Source: Endomychus coccineus (lineage: Eukaryota; Arthropoda; Insecta; Coleoptera; Endomychidae). From it: DNA of 64,000 nucleotides. Shown here in pieces: positions 22,700-35,192 of the stretch. Numbering within the stretch: position 1 is the stretch's first letter; the number at the start of each line of letters is the position of its first letter. Both the position numbers and the translations under genes were made by a program. A model generated the notes under the pieces. That model was not told the DNA's origin. It was given only the letters and a program-made list of their open reading frames with translations, and ran no database searches. The stretch lies in NCBI GenBank assembly GCA_958510875.1, contig OY294068.1, positions 163,592,388 through 163,656,387 on the forward strand, read 5' to 3'.

Positions 22700-24000
22700 G
22701 TGTTTCCGGAAAAAGTTGTGTAGCTAATTACATAAATTTGCAACTGTAAGACATGAAACAATATTAATTCAATTTAGGCTCTTTTTTAGAGCTGCGATTA
22801 CAGAATAAAGGAATAGAGCACGCTATCGGCATATCTTAAGGTATTTCTATCGAGTAAGAAGAAGTTTATGCCAGTTTCAAGTGGATTTGCAACTTTTCTC
22901 TTTTAATCGCATTTAAAAGTTTCCGGGTTCAACATCGGCCAGATAGCGTACGATTAATTTCCCGAGATGTTTATTATGATAAGTCATAAATCCTATATTA
23001 GATTCGTTTCATAAATAGCAGAAAAAATATAGACTAAGATTTAGATATATTTTTAAATTTTGTCTTGTGTTTAATGAGAAAAACGGGTGTAAAGATACGT
23101 TTAGTATGGTTGTTGCTGTCTACTGTCTTGTACGAATATCGCGTTCTCTCTTTCTGTCTTTTCCATAGAAATACCTTAATATTATTCTGTGCGATGAGCT
23201 CCAAACCTTCTTTATCCAGCAGCATCCACCAATTCGTAAGGAAAAGTGTGGTGGTGGGGACCAACAAACTTGTCTATTCTTTTAACTCTGTAGCTGCGAA
23301 CCTCGTACATGCAGCCCTCTGCGTTTGTGTTGACATATTATCGCAGCAAACCGTAAAAATTAATATACTTCCAGTGTTTCTTACGAGTAGAAAAATATCC
23401 CCTGCAACATAAAGCTCAGTGAATGATGAGAATGAGAATGCGGATGGATAGAGAAGGTTTGAAGCCGTATAAAAGTACATTTCGCCCATTTACTCTTAAA
23501 AGTAAATGATTGATTCAATATTGGATTATGTATCACAGCTAGAATATTAATTATACTTCTATAAGCAGCTTATGACTGGATAATGTGTGCTTTTCACTTC
23601 CGTTGATCACCTAACCAGCTACATAGGATTCATTAAATAAAAAACAAGCATATTTTAATTTAGAAAGTTAACAGCAATAACAACAACAAAGTAAAAAATG
23701 AAAAATTGTCCTAATTACTTATGACATGTTTTATTAAGTGACTAAAGTTCCCGATTAATAGCTGCCTCAGACTCAAACATCGGTTGTGTTGGTTTTTCTT
23801 TCTTATACCAGCAGACCCAAAACAGGAAGTCAAATATCAGATGAATCGTAGTTCCAACTAACCATCTGAAGTGGTTTTCGAAATAGACTAAAGTTGCATC
23901 TGAAAAAAGTGCCCGAACGAGGTTTTTGCAAAAATTCTATGATTTATTAATTCAAATCAAAAATACAGAGTACGGGATTATTGGTGGAACCCGATATCGG
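22700..24000. other. Intergenic, no gene seen
   Basis: AT-rich sequence with short overlapping ORFs on both strands. None has a recognisable domain or splice flanks. Confidence 0.4.
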
Positions 24001-24009
24001 CGAAATAAC

Positions 24010-24695
24010 CACCGGCCTGGGTCTGGGCATTTCCGAGTAATTGCCCTTTATTTGGACACTTACTGCTAAAACGGATACGTTGCGACAAAATACCTCAACA
24101 CCGTGTTAAATACTTTAATTTGATGTCAGAGAATAACCAATATGAGTGCCAATGTTTTTTTCCCAATATAACCCCTCCCTCAACCCCGAAAACCTCTCAC
24201 AAAAAAAATCAGTAACTTTGATATTCAACCGCTGTCGGAGTCTAAATAATTTGGTAATTTATCAGATCAAATTTATTGATATCAAAATTACTGATTTTTT
24301 TGAGGGGAGGTTTTCAAGGTTGAGGGAGGCATTGTATTCGGAAGAAACATTGGCAGTCATATTGGTTTTTCTTTGACACCAAATTAACGTATTTGATACG
24401 GTACCAAGGTATTTTGTCACAATGCACCCGTTTTAGCCTTAAACTGGTTAAAAAGTCCATTTTTGGTCCAAATAATGGCTAATTACTCGGAAATTGCCTC
24501 GATAAAAAATCTTGGCACAAAGGGTTCGTGCAATTAAAAAGTCCAAAAGTTGAGGTGGCTGTAGCTTGGAAACGCCTGCCAATACACGATTCGGCCTGTG
24601 AGAGCTGTTGTACATTAAACCTTTCTCCACCTATATACAGTAGTGGCAAGGTGTATTAATTTAGGCCCACCATATCGCTCTAGCTCCTAGACTAT
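24010..24695. mobile_element. Foldback element related to the 49-54 kb element
   Basis: Two inverted arms (about 24025-24215 and 24290-24500) share TTTCCGAGTAATT, TTATTTGGAC, GCTAAAACG, ACAAAATACCT and CCAATATGA blocks. The right side continues to CGCTCTAGCTCCTAGACTAT at about 24676-24695, nearly the terminal sequence of the element at 49279-53735. The left terminus is not preserved. Confidence 0.75.
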
Positions 24696-25427
24696 TATTT
24701 TGATGAGGAATAATACTATCTTGTGTTATTAAATTTTATACAGGTATTCCGTAATTGGGTCTTGGTAAAAAATCTAGCAGAATACTGATTCTGTCCTTTC
24801 CGGAGAGGAAAAGGCGTGTGCTCAAGCTCTCAAGTTGGATGCAGTGAGGAACATTCGCAAAAAAAGACGCTGGAAATAGTATAAAAGCCAATACTACAAA
24901 ACAAAGTTTGATTATTATTGGACCAGATCACATTTTTCATGCGAAATCTTGAAAACCTGCGTAATATTTTGTCATTGTTTTCATCATCTTTCCGACCTAG
25001 CCTCGCTAGTTTGATTTTGGAAGTTGCAGGATTTAAGGATTTTATCTATCAAAACGTCGAATTTAAACAACAAGCAGTCTTTTAGAGCATAATCAGTGAA
25101 TTTTTTCATCTTCATTTTAGAGTTAAAGAAGCAACTCTTCAAAATGATAGGTAATTGACTCCGGTAGTGTGACGTCATAACCCCACTTTTCGCTGCCGTC
25201 TTATTGCAAATCTTTATCAAATTAGTCTTATTTATGTACATAAGGATCATATCGTGAAATATTCTTTAATTTATATGTAACTCCAAGTAGATATTTATCC
25301 AAGAATATTTAATTTCAATTTGAAGTAAATGTTTCTTATCACTTCTCTTGTATCCATTTGGCGTTGCTTAAAGGATAAGAGTCCAATGCTGCTATATTTT
25401 TAAATTATATGTCCCTTCTATAGTTCT

Positions 25428-25625
25428 GGAATTATGTCACTGTAAATAAGAAATAATAACCTTCATCCACTAAAAATATTGTTAAAGTACTGAAAACCTT
25501 TCAGCTACAAAGTAGCCATCATCAGAGTAAAAGGTCTTCAGTACTTTGACAGTATTGTTAGTTGATAAGTTTGATTATTTTTTATTTGTAGTGTTATAGT
25601 GTATCCACAGTGTGAACTCTTTTAT
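25428..25625. mobile_element. Minimal inverted PLE tip pair
   Basis: The left half carries the same terminal sequence as 21530-21620 (CTTCATCCACTAAAAATA, then CTTTCAGCTACAAAGTAGCC). The right half repeats part of it in reverse (GTCTTCAGTACTTTGACA, then GTTAGTTGATAAG). It is the shortest of the three head-to-head PLE pairs. Confidence 0.7.
25485..25532 (-). ncRNA. Hammerhead-like ribozyme core
   Basis: Minus strand: CTGATGA, an unpaired T, stem II GGCTAC/GTAGCT with a TTT loop, GAAA, short stem III, then TTC before AGTAC. The preceding GTTTTACT-like strand (TTTACT) can form stem I with AGTA. Confidence 0.55.
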
Positions 25626-26393
25626 ATTTTATTGCGGAATTATATGATGATGAAAGAGTTGAATTATTTCAGACCATTAATCAATAATAATTTTTTCCTT
25701 TATACTTTCATAACTCTTCTATAAAATGCCTTATTTAATATTAACGCATTACACACAACATCATTACTTTGTTCTGTGATTTCGATGAATTAAAATCATT
25801 TGACCAGAGCCGTTAGGAAAAGTTTATTGTACATAGTTATATTGAATAGTCCTTTATATGATTTGCATTCTAGAATGATACAGGCATGTTTTTAAACATT
25901 GTTTTGGGTTTTGTATTTGGCATTCTAGATGCAAATTGTAGATCTAATTATATTATTAAGGATTTCTGTAGTTATTAATAATTTTGGACAATATTATTAG
26001 TACCTACATACTTTATTACAATAATTAACGTAGACGCATTCACTTTAACAAAAAATAATCATTGCAAATACCATGTCATTACACAAATCACTTACGTAAA
26101 AAATTATATTCATCGCAGTATGTGACCAAAATAATAGACCACTTCACTTTTATTATCAAGTTAACTACGAAATAATTAACTGTAAGTCTAATTATGATTT
26201 TATTTAGTGAATTTGATCTACAATGATGTAAAATTAAATAGCAATTAAATAATAATATATGAAAACCGATACAAAATTGGCAACTGAGTGGCCGTTTTCA
26301 GTAACTTACATTAATAAAGATTCTTGACCCACGTATGAATTAATACAAAATTCTCGGGAAATAGGTCACATTAACACATATACTTTTACTTTC

Positions 26394-26435
26394 GTCTTTA
26401 CGTACGTTTCGGTCTCACGACCATCATCAGAAGAC
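26394..26435 (-). ncRNA. Hammerhead ribozyme in PLE tail
   Basis: Exact mirror of the motif at 27642-27683: stem I GTCTT/AAGAC, core CTGATGA, stem II GGTC/GACC with GTGA loop, GAAA, stem III ACG/CGT and a GTA cleavage triplet. Confidence 0.68.
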
Positions 26436-27641
26436 TTATTAATACAATAACCTGATTACTTAGAACTAATTGTAATAACACAAAGCGTCCTTATCGCACA
26501 AATTTCGTTTAAATGCCAACGTCGCCGAAACGAACAGAAACATGAAATCGGAATTATAACACTGCAATGTTACAGCGTAAAAATTAAAAATCCACTATTT
26601 AGTAGAATCATCAACAAATACGACCACATTTCATAAATGTCTAGAAGAGACTAACAGACAAAGAGTTCTATCCTCTTTGCTAACAGACGAGACCATCTCA
26701 AGTGTTCATTTAAGCGCCAGATGTCATAATTTATTAGGTGATAAAAGAAGGTCTCTAGCCTCTGAGAAATACTTTAGACAATTCTACCGAAAATAAACTT
26801 TTAACATTTAAGGACGTAAGTAGGAATTTGCAAGAATATTAATTAATTAAATTAGTATAAATATGACTTAGTGTTTGAACGTCAATCCTATGATTTATAG
26901 ACTTGGAATCACGTTTTATGTGAATCATCTCTAGAATAGATCTTTTATAATAATTGGTTTCCTTAATCAAAATATTAACATTATTGTAATCAAATTGATG
27001 GTTATAATCAAAGCAATGTTTAGCAAGCGCAGTGGAATTTTCTAAGTTTTTGTTTCTTGTGCTATACATTGCTTTGATTATAACCATCAATTTGATTACA
27101 AGAATGTTAATATTTTAAACCAATCATTATAAAAGATCTATTCTAGAGATGATTCACATAAAACGTGATTCCAAGTCTGTAAATCATAGGAGTGACGTTC
27201 AAACACTAAGTCATATTTATACTAATTTAATTAATTAATATTCTTGCAAATTCCTACTTACGTCCTTAAATGTTAAAAGTTTATTTTAGGTAGAATTGTC
27301 TAGAGTATTTCTCAGAGGCCAGATACCTTCTTTTATCATCTAATAAATTATGACATCTGGCGCTTAAATGAACACTTGAGATGGTCTCGTCTGTTAGCAA
27401 AGAGGATAGAACTCTTTGTCTGTTAGTCTCTTCTAGACATTTATGAAATGTGGTCGTATTTGTTGATGATTCTACTAAATAGTGGATTTTTAATTTTTAC
27501 GCTGTAACATTGCTGTGCTATAATTCCGATTTCATGTTTCTGTTCGTTTCGGCGACGTTGGCATTTAAACGAAATTTGTGCGATAAGGACGCTTTGTGTT
27601 ATTACAATTAGTTCTAAGTAATCAGGTTATTGTATTAATAA

Positions 27642-27683
27642 GTCTTCTGATGATGGTCGTGAGACCGAAACGTACGTAAAGAC
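27642..27683 (+). ncRNA. Hammerhead ribozyme in PLE tail
   Basis: Elements in order: stem I 5' strand GTCTT (27642-27646), CTGATGA (27647-27653), one unpaired T, stem II GGTC-GTGA-GACC (27655-27666), GAAA (27667-27670), a tiny stem III within CGTACGT, cleavage triplet GTA ending at 27678, and stem I 3' strand AAGAC (27679-27683), fully complementary to GTCTT. This is the type I hammerhead plan with a very short stem III, as known in Penelope-like elements. The extra T before stem II and the 2-base stem III loop could lower activity of a single copy. Confidence 0.68.
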
Positions 27684-27744
27684 GAAAGTAAAAGTATATG
27701 TGTTAATGTGACCTATTTCCCGAGAATTTTGTATTAAGTAACTT

Positions 27745-28670
27745 ACATTTATAAATATTGTGGTTTAATTTCATATTCCTCTTTCAAACTAGTATTTGCT
27801 AAGTTTGTTATTGTTGCAGATGGCATATCTGAACATACAAGTAGATGAAATCAATAAATACCTAGCTTTTATTTTGACATCTTCACAGGTTAATTACTCA
27901 CAAATCATTTATATTATCATTATCGATTAGCCATCCAATCCAACTGCAATTGATATTTTTGTTGTAATTTTCGTATTTATTCTACAGAGATTTATCATCA
28001 AACTATTACATGTGCCAAGGTTTAGTGGCACTAACTCAGTTCATAAGAAAAAGTAAAAAAAAATACTGACAAACAGAACGCAATGAAAAGGCACAAATTA
28101 ATTCAATTGTCCGAAACAATCATTAATAACCACGAAAATTCCTAATATATTGTTGAAAATACAACATATTGTTACCAGATCTGAGTGAATATTACTTCCT
28201 ACATGTTGTTAAGAAGTTAATTAATTAAAATGTTAATATTGGTGCACAGATGTCGTAGCATTCCAAATAAGATAGATTAGTATTTCTACTATGTACACTA
28301 TTTAATAACATTTTTATTTTTTGTATATTTACTGCCAAATTTTTATCTATTTTTACTTTGAATATTATTGTGAGTTGAGATATTTAATATTGTTTTTATT
28401 ACATATTTTTCTATTTTCTTATTAATAGTCTGTAAAAATTTTGTATTTGTACCTATACTTCCATACCTCTCATAGTTTAGAAACTTGTAAAAGAAATGTA
28501 TCTTGACGATTTGAAATTGATGGGTTGCAAAGGGAAAACTATGATTTATTGCAAAATGCTTATAGGATGTATCGTAAATTATAATTTCATCATACTTCTC
28601 CAGTACTGAAGCACATTGCTGACCTTAGATTGTCCATAACATTAAAAAAAAATACATTAATTGGGTATAA
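27745..28670. other. Intergenic, no gene seen
   Basis: Strongly AT-rich stretch between the PLE palindrome and the next foldback element. Nothing recognised. Confidence 0.45.
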
Positions 28671-28674
28671 TCTG

Positions 28675-29718
28675 GTCAAATTAGCAGTAAAAAATGTGAA
28701 GGCTCGGAAAAAAAACAGATTTTTTGCAAATCGTTCCTGGACGCATACTGGACGATACTGAACTTTAAGTTCTGGTCACATGGACATTTTTCAATTGTTA
28801 AATCGGAAATTGGCCAATTCTCATAGTCAATTCATTGGAAAATTATTTAAAAATTTGTAAATTTGGTAAGTATTGCCAAAATTGGCTGAAAAACTCCACT
28901 CGGGGGTTTTCGAGTTCGTTGATCACGATTCCGAAGTTAGATTTACCATTTTCGACCAATTTATCTAGAAATTGGCCAATTTTATGTCAGAAAAATGGCC
29001 AAATTAGATAATATCGCAATTTTTGCTAAAATTGCCTCGAAAATTTCACTCGGGGGCTCTCCTCGTTATTCATGATTCTAGAGTAACCTTTTTAGTTTAT
29101 CAAATATTGATAAAAATGGATAGAAATTTCATTTCGAGGGTTTCGATAATTTTTTAATAAATTTTGTAAATATATGATTTTATAAATAATTTTCAATCTA
29201 AATTTTTTATATTTCCTTTTTTTTTGTACAATTTCTTACGTCATTTTATTTTCACTTATTGACTATTATTTACATCATTACAATCTAAAAAATTTTCTAC
29301 ATTAATTTTACATAATTTGAATAATTCGAATCCGAGTGAAATTTTCTAGGCAATTTTAACAAACATTGCGTAATTATCTAATTTAGCAATTTTCTGACAT
29401 AAAATTGGCCAATTTCTAGCTAAAGTGGTCGAAAATGGTAAATCTAACTTCGGAATCGTGATCAGCGACTTCGAAAACCCCAGAGTGGAGTTTTTCAGCC
29501 AATTTTGGCAATACTTACCAAACTTACAAATTTTTAAATAATTGTCCAATGAATTGGCCATGAAAATGGGCCAATTTCCAGTTTAACAATTGAAAAATGT
29601 CCAAGCGACCAGATCTTAAAGTTCAATATCGTCCAGTATGTGTCCAGGAACGATTTGCAAAAAAAATTTATTGGTTCAGTCTGTTTTTTTTCCGAACTTT
29701 TTTGCTAAATTGACTCGA
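28675..29718. mobile_element. Foldback element of 1.04 kb
   Basis: Inverted arms of about 380 bp (28675-29060 and 29325-29718) share GCAAATCGTTCCTGGACGCA-type sequence, CGATTCCGAAGTTAGATTTA and ACTCGGGGG-type blocks. The spacer (about 29065-29325) is very AT-rich. Many internal copies of AAATTGGCCAAT occur. No transposase is present. Confidence 0.87.
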
Positions 29719-30041
29719 CTAGTAGTGGTGTTTTAGTATGTTCGGCACATGCTTACTTGGCATTTTTAAATCCCGTTGCCAGAAGTCCCTTGCAGTCCGC
29801 TCCACTTCAAACGGAAGAATATAAAAGTTCATTTTTTTTCATGATGCTCAGGATGTTCCTCGTAATAATTAGGAAAATCAAAACAAATTTTCGGATTCTA
29901 AGTATCAAATTGCATCATGTTTCGTCCAAATCTACCATTTTGTTGATACTACATGAATCGCGACAAATTAAGTAACATATTAATTCATATTAATTGTCAT
30001 TTTTCAAATACACGATATCACTGAAATTACATTCTAAAAGG

Positions 30042-30310
30042 ATGGAAATCTTCCTTTTTTTTGCAATGAATTTATTGCATTGTGTTGATTAAAATGCAGA
30101 TTTTCCAATGTTGTAATGTTTGAACTCAAATATCTCGATAACGGCTATTTCGCCCTCTCGGACTCATCAGCGGAACGAGCAGGTTGTGAGGTAACAGGTA
30201 CACCTCGTTGTCGATGTACAACGGATTGTTAAAGAAACAACGAATTTCTAACTTTATCTACCTAGAAGTAATGTCCCACTAAGGATAGAAATCTTCCTTT
30301 TTTCTCAATG
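30042..30310. repeat. Direct repeat pair around a hammerhead-like core
   Basis: GGATGGAAATCTTCC (30042) and GGATAGAAATCTTCC (30282), each followed by a T run and CAATGAAT, lie about 240 bp apart. Between them, on the minus strand, is CTGATGAGTCCGAGAGGGCG then AAA (30148-30170): a hammerhead core with stem II GTCC/GGGC. Stem I does not close, so only the core is supported. It may be a PLE terminus of a third family. Confidence 0.5.
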
Positions 30311-31215
30311 AATCGCTACAGTTTCGAATCAAGTTACTTTACATTTCTTTTATAACACTATTTTAGTTACTTTAAAGATTTTCATCCAAGTTTTAGTTAC
30401 TTAGGCAATTTATTTTCGCATAAATTAGCTTCAAGAACTTACTTCGCTACATATAATATTCTGAGATGCTTAAATCATATAAAACGCATAGTTTATGCGA
30501 TTTAGAACATGATATTTTTGTATTCATTTAGTATTTCAAACTGTGCCTTATTGTAACAATCATACAATAAAATGGCATATGTTTTTATTTCCAAATTAAA
30601 AGACAAACTTAAAAGTCGGAAATTGATAAATAATTTGAACTTGTTTCAGAATTCTACCACTTTGAATAATGTATCTATTCAGATGAGTTGAAATAAATAT
30701 TGAAAGAATAACATGTGCCATCACACATTTCAATTGTATATTTTTATTAGTATGCTTAAAAACCAGTGATTTTTCTCCAATGAGTAACAACTTACAAAGT
30801 AGTAGTCTTGTAGAATAGAGGTTTTTAAAAACTACAAGTTTTTGTATTCTTTTGAAGAACTCATTTATTCATGTTACCTGTAATAAAACGGGTGATTTTA
30901 TTTTGAAGTTGTGCCTTATACCATAATTTGTGAAAAAAAAATGAATTTAATAAAACGAATATTAAAACCACCAGTATTTAACATTTTTCATTCTTGATTT
31001 ATTCACAGAATAAGCATAAGAGGATGGAGGTATATTCCGTATTAGCCACGTATGGATAACGTAACCTAAAATACTAAAAGGTGTATTTTTGGTTGCATGA
31101 CTGAAAGATAAAAATGGTACCACTAAATATATCATGAAATTTTTTTTTCTATCACACTATCACATAAAACGAGGAAATATATTATGTATTCATCACTAAA
31201 GCAAGTTTACCACAA

Positions 31216-34200
31216 ATGAGTGTATTTTCTGTGCATACATTGTTGCTTATGGTAGGGAATATACCTCCTCGCTCTTATTTGATCCTGGTAGAAAATTATA
31301 AATTTCTTGGAATCTCAACTCTCGAACAACAAATACAGAATAAAATCGTTGCTTCAGTTTCGAACCATGATTACACACGAGGTTATTGTATGTTGCATTT
31401 AGTGTTGCTTCTGGTAGAAAATTATACCTCCTCGGTCTTGTGTAATACTGGTAGAAAATTTATTGAAATCGCAACTCTAGCTAGAAATACAGAAGAAAAT
31501 AACTGCTCTACTTTGCAACCATGATTACACACGAATGTATTGTGTGTCGCACACATTTTCCTTCTGCTAGGGAATATACCTCCTCGCTTTTATATGATCC
31601 TGTTAGAAAATTATAAATTTCTTGGAATCTCAACTTTCAAACAACAAATACAGAATAAAATTGTTGTTTCAGTTCCTAACCATAATTACACACGAGGTTG
31701 TGTGTTGCTTCTGGTAGAAAATTATACCTCCTCGGTCTTATGTAATCCTGGTAGAAAATTACTTATTTATTGAAATCTCAACTCTCGGGCTAGAAATACA
31801 CAAGAAAATAACTGCTCTACTTTGCAACCATGATTACACACGTATGTATTTTGTGTCGCACACATGTCCTCCTGGTAGAAAATATACCTCCTCGCTTTTA
31901 TATGATCCTGGTAGAAAATTATAAATTTCTTGGAATCTCAACTCTCAAACAACAAATACATATTAAAGTCGTTGCTTCAGTTTCTAACCAGGATTACATA
32001 CGAGGTTATTGTATGTTGCTTTTATTGTTACTTCTGGAAGAAAATATACCTCCTCGCTCTTATGTAATCCTGGCAGAAAATTATCAATTTATTACAATCT
32101 CAGCTCTATAGCAAGAAATACAAAAGAAAATAACTGCTCTACTTTATAACCATGATTATACACGTATGTATTTTGTGTCGCACACATGTTCCTTCTGGTA
32201 GGAAATATACCTCCTCGCATTTATATGATCCTGGTAGAAAATTATAAACGTTTTGGAATTTCAACTCTAAAACCAGAAATCAGTGCTCAAGTAATAACCT
32301 TGCCTTAGTTTGCAACTACGATGTGTTGCATACATTGTTGCTCCTGGTGGTGAATATACCTCCCAAATCTTATGTGATCCTGGTAGAAAATTACAATTTT
32401 GTTTCTCACCTCTAGGAAGAAATACCAAACAAAATAAGTGCTCTACTTTACAACATGTGTATTTTGTGATGCATACATTGTTGCTTCTGGTAAGATATAT
32501 ACCTCCTCGCTTTTATGTTACCGTGATAGAAAATTACAAATTACTCGGAATCTCAACGCTCGAGCAAGAAATACAGAAAAAAAGAATTGCTTCAGCTTAT
32601 ATTCATGATTACACATGATTGTATTTTGTGTTGCATACATTGTTGCTCCTGGTAAGAAATTATAAATATCCTGGAATCCCAACTCTCGAGCAAAAAATAC
32701 AGAAGAAAATAAGTGCTGTAGTGTGCAATCAAGATTACATTGAGCTCATTTTGTGCTACATACATTATTGCTTGTGGTAAGGCTCCTGTAGCATATTTGA
32801 AGTTTCCCGGAATCGCCTCTAAACCAAGAAACATAGAATAAAAGCATAGTTTTAGTTTGCAACCATGACAACACATGAGTGTATATTGTGTTACACATTG
32901 TTGCTTATGTTAAGAAATATACCTCCTCGTTATTATGGGATCCTGATAGAATTACAGCAATTTCTCAGAATCGCAACTCTCGAGCAAGAGAATACAGAAG
33001 AAAATTAGTGCTTCAGTTAGCAACCTAGATTACACATGAGTGTATTTTGTGTTGGTTATGATAGGAAATATATCTCCTCGCTCCTATATGATCCTGGTAG
33101 GAAACTATTGATTTATTGAAATCGCAACTCCCCACCAAGAAATCCTGGTACAAAATAATAGATTTCTCGAAATCTCAACTCAAACAAGAAGTGCAGTAGA
33201 AAATCATTGTGTGTAACCATGAATAACAGGAGTTTATCTTGTGATGCATACATTGTTGCTTCTGGTAAGAAATATACCTCCTTGCTCTTATGCGATCCTT
33301 GTGGCAAATTATGAATTGCATCGCAACTATGAAACAACAAATACAGGAGAAAATAAGTACTTCAGTTTGCAACCATAGTTATACATGAGTGTATTTTGTG
33401 TTGCATATGGTAGGAAATATGCCTCCTCGCCATCTGGTGTAGAACATTATTAATCTATTGGAATCCATAACTTTCGATCAAGAGTGTAGAACAAAATGAG
33501 AGCTCTAGTTTGCAACCACAAATGAGTGTACTTTGTATTACATACATTTTTTCCTGGTAAGAAATATACCTCCTCGCTCTTATATAATCCTGGTAGAAAA
33601 TAATGAATTTCTCGAAATCTCAACCCTAAACAAGAAGTGCAGAAGAAAATCATTGCTGTAGTTTGTAACCAACATTAACACGAGTTTACCTTATGATGCG
33701 TACGTTGTTGCTTCTGGTGGGAAATATTCCTCGTTGCTCTTATGTGAACCTTGTAGCAAATTATTAATTTTTTGGAATCTCAACTCTCGAGCAACAAGTA
33801 CGTAGTAAATAAAATCATTGCTTTAGTTTGTAACCATGACACACCGGTGTAGTTTATGTTACATTCATTGTTCCATCTCGTAGGAATTATACCACCTTTG
33901 CTTTTATGCGATCCTGGTAGACAAATATAAATTTCTTGGAATCTCAACAAATTTGGGAGTGAATAAGTTTTTCAAATTTGTAACCATGATTATACATGAG
34001 TGTAACCATGATTAACAAGAGTTTATCTTATGATTTATACATTGTTGCTTCTGGTGGGAATATACCCCGTTGGTCTTATACGATCCTGGTAGAAAATTAT
34101 AAATTTCATGAAATTTCAACTCTCCAGCAACAAATACAGAATAAAATAGTTGCTTCACTTTCTAAACATGATGATTACACACGAGTTTATTGTATGTTGC

Positions 34201-34790
34201 ATTTATTGTTGCTTCTGGTAGAAAATATACCTTGATAGAAAATTATCAATTTATTGCAATCTCAACTTTCGAGCAATACAGAAGAAAATAGGTGTTCTAC
34301 TTTGCAACCATGATTACATATGTGTGTATATTGTGTCGCACACATAATCCTTCTGGTAGGAAATATACCTCTTCGCTTTTATATGATCCCGGTACAAAAT
34401 TATAATTTTCTTGGAATCTCAACTCTAGAACAAGAAATACAGATTCAAATTAATGCTCTAGGTTGCAACTTTGATTACATGAGTGTATATTATGTTGCTT
34501 CTGCTAGGACATAAGCTTTCTCGATGTCATACGATTTTGGTAGAAAATTTTAAATTTATTGAAATCTCAACTGTCGAGCAAATACCGAAGAAATTAGAGA
34601 CTATTATTTCCAACCGTGATTGCAGATGAGATTATTTTTGTGTCACATACATTGTTACTTATGTTATGTACATCTTTGATGTGACAGTACTTTCGAGCAA
34701 GAATTATAGTGCTATAATTGCAACCTTGATTACTCAGGGGTGTATTTTGTGTTGCTAACATAGTTGCTCCTAATAGATGCGTACTTCCTT
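31216..34790. repeat. Degenerate satellite, about 155-bp unit
   Basis: Over twenty imperfect copies run in one orientation. Each unit carries GAAATATACCTCCTCGCTC, TATGATCCTGGTAGAAAATT, TTGGAATCTCAACTCTCGAG and AACCATGATTACACACGAG in that order. Spacing between CCTCCTCG motifs is about 145-163 bp where measured (31265, 31425, 31575, 31727, 31888, 32048, 32210). In places the unit is partly doubled or deleted, and divergence rises to the right. ORFs across it are by-products of the repeat. It ends about 270 bp from the Sec61 gamma stop codon. Confidence 0.92.
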
Positions 34791-35057
34791 ATCCCTTCGT
34801 GTTCGTGGTAAATAATTGTATACAAATTTCTCGAAATTTAACAAAAATAGCAAAAAATGAGCTGACGCAGACACATTTTCACAGAAACATCATAATGTTA
34901 ATAGCTGTAAATCCAAGTAATAGTCACATCCTACTAAACAATTCTTTTTATTTGATCATAAATAGTAATGGATGAATGAAGTACAAAATTATTGCGAATG
35001 AAAACTGACATAACCAAATTTAATGTTAATTCACTTAATAAATTAAAATATGAATAA

Positions 35058-35192
<135 letters not shown>

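Larger units (their letters stand above)
26330..27740. mobile_element. Near-perfect 1.4-kb palindrome of two PLE 3' ends
   Basis: The left arm (27031 back to about 26330, minus) and right arm (27066 to about 27740, plus) are almost identical reverse complements, separated by about 35 bp. The minus copy encodes an 83-residue PLE C-terminus with HCFDYNHQFDYNNVNIL, YYKRSILEMIHIKRDSKS and LSHIYTNLIN (26839-27090). The plus copy repeats the same end in a degraded frame. Both outer tips carry a hammerhead core. The family is that of the longer copy at 14600-16795. Confidence 0.9.

Noticed and set aside
21600..27100. CRISPR-like array from repeated short palindromes
   Set aside because: Repeats are inverted PLE tips, irregularly spaced, in a eukaryotic setting.
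30140..30175. Full hammerhead ribozyme on the minus strand
   Set aside because: Core and stem II fit, but neither candidate cleavage site gives a pairing stem I, so only a core-like motif is reported.
31216..34514. Several 64-102-codon ORFs with repeated PPRFYMILVENYKFLGIS-like peptides
   Set aside because: They are translations of the 155-bp satellite, broken at random points and in shifting frames.
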